Part shown: piece by piece, positions 5,839 to 11,853 of the stretch | How positions within the stretch are numbered: position 1 is the stretch's first letter | Layout of the letters: the number at the start of each line of letters is the position of its first letter | Notes under the pieces: generated by a model | Told to the model about the DNA's origin: nothing | Databases searched by the model: none | What the model saw: the letters and a program-made list of their open reading frames with translations, nothing else | NCBI GenBank assembly: GCA_910584635.1 | Contig: CAJUBA010000026.1 | Span: 1 to 13,147 of the forward strand | Reading direction: 5' to 3' | From: an uncultured Christensenella sp. | GTDB taxonomy: Bacteria; Bacillota; Clostridia; Christensenellales; UBA3700 | DNA length: 13,147 bases | Program-made: the position numbers and the translations under genes

Positions 5839-7296
5839 TCAACCTTTGGTTGAATAGTTGGGCGCTTCCTTCGTGATATTTATATCATGCGGATGGCTTT
5901 CTATCAAAGCGGCGTTGGAAATCTTTACGAATTGAGCGTTTTTACGCAATTTCTCTACGTTTTCCATTCCGCAATATCCCATACCGGCGCGCAGTCCGCC
6001 CATAAGTTGGAAGACTACGTCGGCAAGGCTTCCTCTATAAGGAACTCTGCCCTCGACGCCTTCCGGCACAAGTTTCTTAGCGTTGGTCTGGAAGTATCTG
6101 TCCTTACTGCCTGCCGCCATAGCGGAGAGCGAACCCATGCCTCTGTATACTTTATAAGATCTTCCCTGGAAGATTTCAATTTCTCCCGGAGTTTCTTCCG
6201 TACCTGCAAACAGACTTCCGAGCATTACCGCGCTTGCGCCTGCTCCCAAAGCCTTGACAATATCGCCGGAATATTTTATACCGCCGTCGGCGATAATTCT
6301 CTTGCCTAGTTTGTCAGCCTGTTCCGCGCAATCCATAACCGCAGTAACTTGCGGTACGCCTATACCTGCAATAATACGCGTCGTACATATCGAACCGGGT
6401 CCGATACCTACTTTCACAACGTCCGCTCCGCTTGAAATAAGCGCTTTGGTCGCTTCCGCCGTAGCAACGTTGCCCGCGATAATAGCAAGATTCGGGAACT
6501 TAGCCTTGACTTTCGCTACGCAATCAAGCACGCCTTTAGAATGACCGTGAGCGGTATCTATCGTAATTATATCTACTTTGCTATCCACCAAAGCGGAAAC
6601 TCTGTCCATTATATCGGAAGTTACGCCTACCGCCGCGCCTGCGAGAAGTCTTCCCCCGCTGTCTTTAGCGCTGTGCGGATACTTGATAGCCTTTTCTATA
6701 TCTTTTATGGTTATCAAACCTTTAAGATTGAACTGCTTGTCGACAAGCGGCAATTTTTCAATACGGCTTTCCGCAAGAATCTTTTGAGCCTGTTCCAAAG
6801 TAGTGCCTACCGGAGCCGTAACCAAACGCTCTTGCGTCGTCATACAATCGCCGATAAGTTTTGACATATCCGTTTCAAATCTCAAATCGCGGTTTGTGAT
6901 AATTCCCACGAGTTTACCCGAAACAGTTACGGGTACGCCGCTTATCTTAAATCTGCGCATGAGATTGTTGGCTTCTTCAAGCGTGTTGTTCGGACCGAGC
7001 GAGAAAGGATTGGTAATTACGCCGTTTTCGCTTCTTTTAACTTTATCGACCTGTTCCGCCTGAGCCTCTATGGACATATTCTTATGAATAATTCCGACTC
7101 CGCCCTCTCTTGCCATCGCAATAGCCAATTCGCATTCCGTAACGGTATCCATTGACGCGCTTAAAAGCGGAATATTGAGAGTGATGTTGTCGCACAATTT
7201 CGTCGAAAGATCTACCTGCGACGGCAACACCTCAGAATATTGCGGGATAAGCAACACGTCGTCGAAAGTCAAACCTTCCTTAGCAATTTTGCCCAT
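5839..7296 (-). CDS. guaB: Inosine-5'-monophosphate dehydrogenase
   Basis: Oxidises IMP to XMP with NAD+, the committed step of GMP synthesis, in the cytosol. The 485 residues are of normal bacterial length. The TIM-barrel begins with LTFDDVLLIPQYSEVLPSQV (9-28). Two CBS domains are inserted at about residues 94-205 and probably bind adenine or guanine nucleotides. The active-site loop GPGSICTTR (299-307) carries the catalytic Cys304. DGG (337-339) and GSLFAGTEE (360-368) bind phosphate and substrate. The flap holds the Arg400-Tyr401 pair (SKDRYFQ). The C-terminal segment LIESHPHDI is typical. GGAGG about 8 nt upstream supports the ATG at 7296. The gene is monocistronic and convergent with glyQS. 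I see no purine riboswitch upstream. Identification is firm. Confidence 0.98.
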   Translation of the reverse strand: MGKIAKEGLTFDDVLLIPQYSEVLPSQVDLSTKLCDNITLNIPLLSASMDTVTECELAIAMAREGGVGIIHKNMSIEAQAEQVDKVKRSENGVITNPFSLGPNNTLEEANNLMRRFKISGVPVTVSGKLVGIITNRDLRFETDMSKLIGDCMTTQERLVTAPVGTTLEQAQKILAESRIEKLPLVDKQFNLKGLITIKDIEKAIKYPHSAKDSGGRLLAGAAVGVTSDIMDRVSALVDSKVDIITIDTAHGHSKGVLDCVAKVKAKFPNLAIIAGNVATAEATKALISSGADVVKVGIGPGSICTTRIIAGIGVPQVTAVMDCAEQADKLGKRIIADGGIKYSGDIVKALGAGASAVMLGSLFAGTEETPGEIEIFQGRSYKVYRGMGSLSAMAAGSKDRYFQTNAKKLVPEGVEGRVPYRGSLADVVFQLMGGLRAGMGYCGMENVEKLRKNAQFVKISNAALIESHPHDINITKEAPNYSTKG

Positions 7297-7321
7297 TGAA
7301 TAATCCTCCGAACTTTTTAAT

Positions 7322-7350
7322 ATTTTATAACATTAAAAACATTAAGTCAA
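7322..7350 (-). promoter_or_regulatory. guaB promoter
   Basis: On the minus strand, TTGACT (7345-7350), a 17-bp spacer and TAAAAT (7322-7327). Transcription should begin near 7315, so the leader is only about 19 nt and contains just the GGAGG site (7305-7309). That leaves no room for a leader riboswitch. Confidence 0.8.
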
Positions 7351-7504
7351 ACAATTTACCGCACTCTCGACAAATTTTTCGAAAATATATTAAAAGACGG
7401 ATGATTTCCAATCTCTTAACTTAACCGAATATGGATATTACTCTAAATAAGTATATTATTTTTTTTAATTTATTAACAATTTCTTAACAAGATGAATTTT
7501 TGCC

Positions 7505-7533
7505 TTGAATTAAACGATTAGATATGATAGAAT
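7505..7533 (+). promoter_or_regulatory. Promoter of the GH3 gene
   Basis: TTGAAT (7505-7510), a 17-bp spacer and TAGAAT (7528-7533), with TG at the extended -10 position (7525-7526). Initiation near 7540 gives a leader of about 23 nt carrying GGAGGT. The DNA between this and the guaB promoter (7351-7504) is AT-rich, and I see no operator dyad in it. Confidence 0.75.
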
Positions 7534-7551
7534 AATAATTGTATAACATTT

Positions 7552-7557
7552 GGAGGT
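7552..7557 (+). promoter_or_regulatory. Ribosome-binding site that fixes the GH3 start
   Basis: GGAGGT lies 5 nt before the ATG at 7563. A TTG at 7539 in the same frame would add eight residues but contains this site, so the ATG is preferred. Confidence 0.85.
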
Positions 7558-7562
7558 CGATT

Positions 7563-10181
7563 ATGATCGACGAGATTAAGACCCTTATTACTAAAATGAC
7601 TCTGGAAGAAAAGGCTAGCCTTTGTTCGGGCTACGACTTTTGGAGTACGAAACCAATCAAAAGACTCGGCGTTCCGAGTATCTCAATGGCAGACGGTCCT
7701 CACGGACTTAGAAAAGAAAACGACGACGACGAAAGCGTAGGTATAAAAACTTCCTTCCCCGCCACCGCTTTTCCGCCTGCCGTAAACGTTGCAAGCAGTT
7801 GGAGCGTAGACGTAGCCAGAAAACTCGGCGACGCGCTCGGCAAACAGTGTTTGGATCAAAACGTAAGCGTAATTTTGGGACCGGGAACAAACATTAAGAG
7901 AAGTCCTCTTTGCGGAAGAAACTTCGAGTATCTTTCCGAAGACCCCTATCTCGCCGGCAAATTGAGCAGAAGTTATATTGAAGGCGTTCAAGCAAACGAC
8001 GTAGGCACGTCGTTGAAACACTATTGCGCCAACAACCAAGAAAAACGCCGTATGACTATCAACAGCGTAGTCGACGAAAGAGCGTTGCGCGAAATATACC
8101 TCCCCGCTTTCGAAGAAGCGGTCAAGGCTCAGCCTGACACCGTTATGTGTTCTTACAACAAACTGAACGGCACTTACCTATCCGACAACAAAAGATTGCT
8201 CACCGATATTTTAAGAGAAGAATGGGGATTCAAAGGTATAGTCGTCAGCGACTGGAACGCGCTCAACAACAGAGTCGAAGCGATAAAAGCGGGACTTGAC
8301 CTTGAAATGCCGAGTTGCGGCGGCGCGACAGACAAACAAATCGTAAAAGCGGTAAGAGACGGCAAGATAAGCGAAAAGGATCTCGACGTCATTGTCGAAA
8401 GACTGCTTGAATTCGTCATCAAGAATTACTCCAACCTTCAACCCGACTATAAAGCGGACTACGACGAAGCGCATAATATCGCAAGAGAGATTGCAGAACA
8501 ATCCGTCGTTCTTCTTAAAAATAACGAAAACGTATTGCCTATCGCAGAGGATAAAGAAGAAAGCATTGCCGTCATAGGCGAATTGGCAAAAGAGTTTAGA
8601 TATCAAGGTTCGGGTTCTTCGAGAATAAATCCTTATAAACTCGTCAACTTCCTCGACGCGCTCGACCTCAACGGTAAAAAATACGAATATGCGCCCGCTT
8701 ATAGCGTAAATAATGACAAACTTGACGAAAAACTTCTTCAAGAAGCCGTTCAAATTGCCAAAAGCCATAAACAAGTATTGCTTTTTGTAGGACTAACGGA
8801 TAATTACGAAAGCGAAAGTTACGACCGTACGCATTTGGATATTCCGAAATGCCACAGCGATCTTATCGACGTAATGACTTCTATAAACCCTAACACCGTC
8901 GTAGTACTTTTCGGCGGCTCCCCTGTCGCTATGCCATGGCTTAGCAAGGTAAATACGCTTCTTAACGCATACCTGCCCGGCGAAGCGGGAGGCGAAGCGC
9001 TGTACAACATAATTTTCGGCAAAGTGAATCCAAGCGGAAAACTCGCCGAAACCTATCCTATCAAAAACGAAGACAACATCGTCTCTGAATACTTCCCTAT
9101 GGGACCTAAAAACGTAGAGTACAGAGAATCCATCTTCGTAGGATACCGCTACTTCGATACAGCCGAAAAGAACGTGCTGTTCCCCTTCGGTTACGGTCTT
9201 TCGTACACGAAATTTGAATACGAAGATTTGAAAATCGACGGATTGAACGTATCCTATACGATAAAGAACGTCGGCGATAAAGACGGCTATGAGATTTCTC
9301 AGTTGTACGTCAGCGACCCGAATCCGATAGTCTTCAAAGCGACCAAGGAACTCAAAGGCTTTGAGAAAACCTTTATTAAGAAAGGCGAAAGCGTACGCGT
9401 TACCCACACTTTGGACTACCGTTCGTTTGCCTTCTATAATACGCTTATAAACGACTGGTACGCGCAAAACGGCGAGTATGAAATTCTTATCGGCGCGTCG
9501 AGTAGAGATATTAAACTGACGGGCAAAATAGACGTTAAGTTTGACCAAAGCGAAAAGAAAGCGCCAGATTACAAATCTATATGCCCCGCTTATTACGATA
9601 TAGCGCACCTCGGCGAGATTCCGAACAGCGACTTTTCCAATCTTTACGGCGCGGATATACCCGAAAACAAAGCAAGCAGACGCGGATATTTTGATTACAA
9701 TACTACCATAGGCGAGATGAAAGTCTGTCTTATAGGAAAGATTATAGTAAAAGTTGCTCCGTCTATAATAAAAAGCCAAGTTCCCAACGCGGATATTACA
9801 ACCATGATGATGTTGCAACAAGGCATGGAAGAAATGCCTTTGAGAGGACTTATAGGCATCTCCTCCGGACTTATCCACCACTCTCTTGTGGCAGGTATGC
9901 TAATGTGGGGAAACAAAAAGTATTTCAGAGGATTCTTCAAGTTTATGGGCGGAATTTTCGGCACGCTTGGAAATCTCTTGCGTAAAAAGACTTTGGAAAA
10001 ACAAAGACGCGAAGGCAAATCGGTAATGGTCAACGACATTATCAAAGAGATTAAGCAAAACGAGAAGGAGAAAAAAGCGGCAGAGAAAGAAAAGAAAAAA
10101 CTTGCCGAAAAGGAAACCAAACTCATAGAAAAAAACGAGAAACGCGAAGAAAAACTCGCTAAGAAAAATAAAACGAACTAA
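7563..10181 (+). CDS. Glycoside hydrolase family 3 beta-glycosidase with charged C-terminal tail
   Basis: An 872-residue retaining beta-glycosidase without a signal peptide, so probably cytosolic, acting on short oligosaccharides or glycosides taken up by the cell. The N-terminal TIM barrel runs from MTLEEKASLCSG (12-23) through ADGPHGLR (43-50) and KHYCANNQE (152-160) to the nucleophile Asp230 in VVSDW. The GH3 C-terminal domain begins near SVVLLKNNENVLPI (314-327); ESESYDR (416-422) probably holds the acid/base Glu. A fibronectin-III-like domain covers about 560-655. The following segment, including MEEMPLRGLIGISSG (755-769), resembles extensions I recall in clostridial GH3 proteins. The last 65 residues or so are almost all Lys, Glu, Arg, Ala and Asn and are predicted helical, which is unusual. 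Substrate specificity (glucosidase, xylosidase or other) cannot be read from sequence. Confidence 0.93.
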   Translation: MIDEIKTLITKMTLEEKASLCSGYDFWSTKPIKRLGVPSISMADGPHGLRKENDDDESVGIKTSFPATAFPPAVNVASSWSVDVARKLGDALGKQCLDQNVSVILGPGTNIKRSPLCGRNFEYLSEDPYLAGKLSRSYIEGVQANDVGTSLKHYCANNQEKRRMTINSVVDERALREIYLPAFEEAVKAQPDTVMCSYNKLNGTYLSDNKRLLTDILREEWGFKGIVVSDWNALNNRVEAIKAGLDLEMPSCGGATDKQIVKAVRDGKISEKDLDVIVERLLEFVIKNYSNLQPDYKADYDEAHNIAREIAEQSVVLLKNNENVLPIAEDKEESIAVIGELAKEFRYQGSGSSRINPYKLVNFLDALDLNGKKYEYAPAYSVNNDKLDEKLLQEAVQIAKSHKQVLLFVGLTDNYESESYDRTHLDIPKCHSDLIDVMTSINPNTVVVLFGGSPVAMPWLSKVNTLLNAYLPGEAGGEALYNIIFGKVNPSGKLAETYPIKNEDNIVSEYFPMGPKNVEYRESIFVGYRYFDTAEKNVLFPFGYGLSYTKFEYEDLKIDGLNVSYTIKNVGDKDGYEISQLYVSDPNPIVFKATKELKGFEKTFIKKGESVRVTHTLDYRSFAFYNTLINDWYAQNGEYEILIGASSRDIKLTGKIDVKFDQSEKKAPDYKSICPAYYDIAHLGEIPNSDFSNLYGADIPENKASRRGYFDYNTTIGEMKVCLIGKIIVKVAPSIIKSQVPNADITTMMMLQQGMEEMPLRGLIGISSGLIHHSLVAGMLMWGNKKYFRGFFKFMGGIFGTLGNLLRKKTLEKQRREGKSVMVNDIIKEIKQNEKEKKAAEKEKKKLAEKETKLIEKNEKREEKLAKKNKTN

Positions 10182-10208
10182 ATCTAATATATTGATTATA
10201 TATAATAT

Positions 10209-10237
10209 AAATAGCAGGCTTAACGTCTGCTATTTTT
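10209..10237 (+). terminator. Intrinsic terminator of the GH3 gene
   Basis: AAATAGCAG (10209-10217) pairs with CTGCTATTT (10227-10235), extended by a G-U and a C-G pair, around a 5-nt loop. The 3' side merges into TTTTT. Confidence 0.85.
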
Positions 10238-10420
10238 ACTTCCCCGCTTTTTTGAAAATACGCTCTAAACTCTAAAAACAATACTAAATCGTATATCGAT
10301 ACAAAATAACTCGATAAATTATATTATTCGACAAAATGATAAACCTTATAAAGCGTCAAACAACACATATCCGACAAATCTACGTCATAATATTTACTAA
10401 TCAAAATAATTGGAGGATAT

Positions 10421-11149
10421 ATGAAAAAGAAATTTATCAGATTTGCCGTTTTGAGCGCGCTCGCTTGCCTTATTTTCGCTCTTGCCGGCTGTCAAAAGCC
10501 TAAGACAAATTACGAAAAACTTTGCGAAAACGTCAGTTATATGCAAACAGGACTTTATACCGCAAACGACGAAAATTTTGACGTAAAACTCACTACAACG
10601 ACCCAAGAAGAGTTGTTTATAGCCGACGGTAAAGCAAACGCGCAAATCGAACTTAATATTTTGACGATAGTTCCCAGCAACGCGGCAAACCTTTCAAAAT
10701 CTTATGAATTTACCCTTACCGGTACGAATTCGAGCGTTAGCGGCACAATAACCAAAAGCAGACTGGGAATAAACCTTCTCTGCAACGTCGAAGACATGAA
10801 AAATATAGGCGAACCCAAAACTCTGACCTTGAAAGACGGCGACAATACCTATACTTTCCAACTTGAAAATAAATGCGCCAACATAACCGACGGCAACGGC
10901 GCGTTGGAAATCGCTTATACTCATTATCAAGAAAAAATCGACGCGGCATTGGAAGATAAGACGTTTGACAGAGAATGTTACGTAAAACTTCTAAGCCAAA
11001 CCAACGAAAACAACGAACCCGAATATTATTGGTACGTTTCGTTTATTAAAGATAAAAACGACTATTGGGCAACAATAATCGATCCTATTACAAAAGAAGT
11101 GGTAAGCAGTCGCGAAAGCGCGAAGCAAAACCAAACGCCCGCTAATTAG
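10421..11149 (+). CDS. Putative lipoprotein, unknown function
   Basis: A 242-residue protein with a lipoprotein signal: basic MKKKFIR, hydrophobic core, then the lipobox LAGC with Cys24 as the predicted lipidated residue. It should be anchored to the outer face of the membrane. The mature part is rich in Thr and Asn, and much of it looks like beta strand. The end (EYYWYVSFIK...YWATIIDPITKEVVSS, about 201-230) has the W-V...D-x-x-T-x-x-V shape seen in PepSY-like domains, but this is only a pattern match. GGAGG at 10412-10416 supports the ATG at 10421. No convincing promoter was found in 10238-10410, a stretch where I see only AT-rich sequence. A terminator follows the preceding GH3 gene, so it is probably transcribed separately. 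No family assigned. Confidence 0.85.
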   Translation: MKKKFIRFAVLSALACLIFALAGCQKPKTNYEKLCENVSYMQTGLYTANDENFDVKLTTTTQEELFIADGKANAQIELNILTIVPSNAANLSKSYEFTLTGTNSSVSGTITKSRLGINLLCNVEDMKNIGEPKTLTLKDGDNTYTFQLENKCANITDGNGALEIAYTHYQEKIDAALEDKTFDRECYVKLLSQTNENNEPEYYWYVSFIKDKNDYWATIIDPITKEVVSSRESAKQNQTPAN

Positions 11150-11200
11150 TATGTATTTTGGGTAAACTTATTCTCATTGCTTAAAATGTATAACGTAATT

Positions 11201-11239
11201 AAAAAATAGAACGGAAAATAAATTCCGTTCTATTTTTTT
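11201..11239 (+). terminator. Strong intrinsic terminator of the lipoprotein gene
   Basis: AAAAAATAGAACGGAA (11201-11216) pairs perfectly with the complement at 11223-11238 around a 6-nt loop. A-run and T-run flank a GC core, so it can work in both directions. Confidence 0.9.
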
Positions 11240-11285
11240 ACCGTACATTCTATATCCTAGACACTTAATCTGTTTTATTAAAAAT

Positions 11286-11327
11286 AGGACGGGACGCTTT
11301 GTATAATTATGGGGCGCGTCCCGTCCT
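11286..11327. repeat. GC-rich hairpin with a TATAAT-containing loop
   Basis: AGGACGGGACGC (11286-11297) and GCGTCCCGTCCT (11316-11327) are a perfect 12-bp inverted repeat around an 18-nt loop. The loop contains GTATAATTATGGG (11301-11313), which also occurs at 5804-5816 beside the guaB terminator hairpin. The 3' arm can alternatively form GTCC-TGA-GGAC (11323-11333). There is no T-run, so it is not a standard terminator. Confidence 0.65.
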
Positions 11328-11368
11328 GAGGACAAAAAGGCTATGTTGTGTTTCCGACCAGTCGTTTC

Positions 11369-11414
11369 CCGACCAAACGCGAAATCTTCATTGTATTACG
11401 ATTTCGGTCGGACT
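11369..11414. repeat. Inverted repeat pair, left copy (CCGACCAAACGC...)
   Basis: The segment begins CCGACCAAACGCGAAATCT and ends GATTTCGGTCGGACT. It matches the reverse complement of 11700-11744 over both ends (CCGACCAAACGC, AAATCT, GGTCGGACT), with a diverged middle. It also folds on itself through GAAATC/GATTTC and CCGACC/GGTCGG. Confidence 0.6.
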
Positions 11415-11439
11415 CTTTTTATATTGATTTTTTATTACA

Positions 11440-11539
11440 CTAGATATTTCGACTTCGCTACGCTCCGCTCAATATGACGGGAGAATTAACAAACTTACGC
11501 TTATTCATCCGTCATTCTGAGCGTAGTCGAAGAATCTAG
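11440..11539. repeat. REPIN-like inverted pair of palindromic repeats (R2 and R3)
   Basis: R2 (11440-11482) and R3 (11509-11539) are the same repeat in opposite orientation. R3 reads CCGTCATTCTGAGCGTAG then TCGAAGAATCTAG; the reverse complement of R2 starts CTCCCGTCATATTGAGCGGA and ends GTCGAAATATCTAG. Together they make a 100-nt imperfect palindrome that starts CTAGAT and ends ATCTAG. The arrangement resembles a REP doublet (REPIN) or a small MITE. No transposase lies in the window. Confidence 0.6.
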
Positions 11540-11580
11540 TTTAATATTTATCCTATTACTAAACGCTTCAATTAGACGGC

Positions 11581-11649
11581 GGAGAGTGGTAAGATTTTCG
11601 TTTTAGCGGGTATAGGTCGAACCGCCCAGTGTACTTCTTCCTACTCTCC
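11581..11649. other. Long stem-loop in the gene-free region
   Basis: GGAGAGTGGTAAGA (11581-11594) pairs with TCTTCCTACTCTCC (11636-11649) at 13 of 14 positions, one as a wobble. The 41-nt loop contains a second small stem (GCGG at 11606-11609 with CCGC at 11622-11625). It could be a structured RNA, part of a mobile repeat or an attachment-like site. No promoter was identified for it. Confidence 0.4.
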
Positions 11650-11679
11650 CGTCATTCTGAGCGCAGTTGAAATATCTAG
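11650..11679. repeat. Single copy of the palindromic repeat (R4)
   Basis: CGTCATTCTGAGCGCAG followed by TTGAAATATCTAG is the same family as R2 and R3, in R3 orientation. It directly follows the stem-loop at 11581-11649. Confidence 0.6.
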
Positions 11680-11699
11680 TCTATTTACTATCCGCTTTA

Positions 11700-11744
11700 A
11701 GTCCGACCAAAATTGAGCGTAGCCGAGATTTTGCGTTTGGTCGG
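11700..11744. repeat. Inverted repeat pair, right copy
   Basis: AGTCCGACCAAAATTG at the left and GATTTTGCGTTTGGTCGG at the right reproduce the 11369-11414 unit in inverted orientation. CCGACCAAA (11703-11711) and TTTGGTCGG (11736-11744) can also form a 9-bp local hairpin. The two copies bound about 285 bp that hold R2-R4 and the long stem-loop. Confidence 0.6.
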
Positions 11745-11774
11745 AATAAAGGAGGAAACTCGACTGTAATTTTT

Positions 11775-11801
11775 GCAATTACATTAAACAAAAGTAATTG
11801 C
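11775..11801. repeat. Hairpin downstream of the Val/Glu-repeat gene
   Basis: GCAATTAC (11775-11782) and GTAATTGC (11794-11801) are perfect 8-bp arms around an 11-nt loop. Neither strand has a T-run after the stem (the minus strand continues AAAAATT), so a terminator role is doubtful. Confidence 0.45.
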
Positions 11802-11853
11802 TATACCCTAAGTCGCAGTTTGCTCCTGCTTGCGCTATACGCCGGATAACAGA

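Noticed and set aside
7297..7562. Possible purine riboswitch upstream of guaB
   Set aside because: The predicted guaB promoter leaves only about 19 nt of leader, and no purine aptamer core sequence is recognisable.
8793..9881. 362-codon minus-strand reading frame inside the GH3 gene
   Set aside because: It lies fully antisense to conserved GH3 coding sequence, has a random-looking composition and no ribosome-binding site that I can see.
11606..11630. GGTTCGA on the minus strand, like a tRNA T-loop
   Set aside because: Neither the T-stem nor an acceptor, D or anticodon arm can be formed around it.
11286..11744. CRISPR-like repeat cluster
   Set aside because: Repeats are few, differ in sequence and orientation, and have no regular spacers; no cas gene is present.
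11751..11755. Shine-Dalgarno-like GGAGG in the gene-free region
   Set aside because: No start codon follows at usable spacing with an open frame of meaningful length.
11775..11801. Terminator for the Val/Glu-repeat gene
   Set aside because: The stem is good, but on the minus strand it is followed by an A-run, not a T-run.
11667..11849. Small plus-strand frame in the repeat region
   Set aside because: It crosses repeat R4 and the inverted 45-bp unit, and no ribosome-binding site precedes it.
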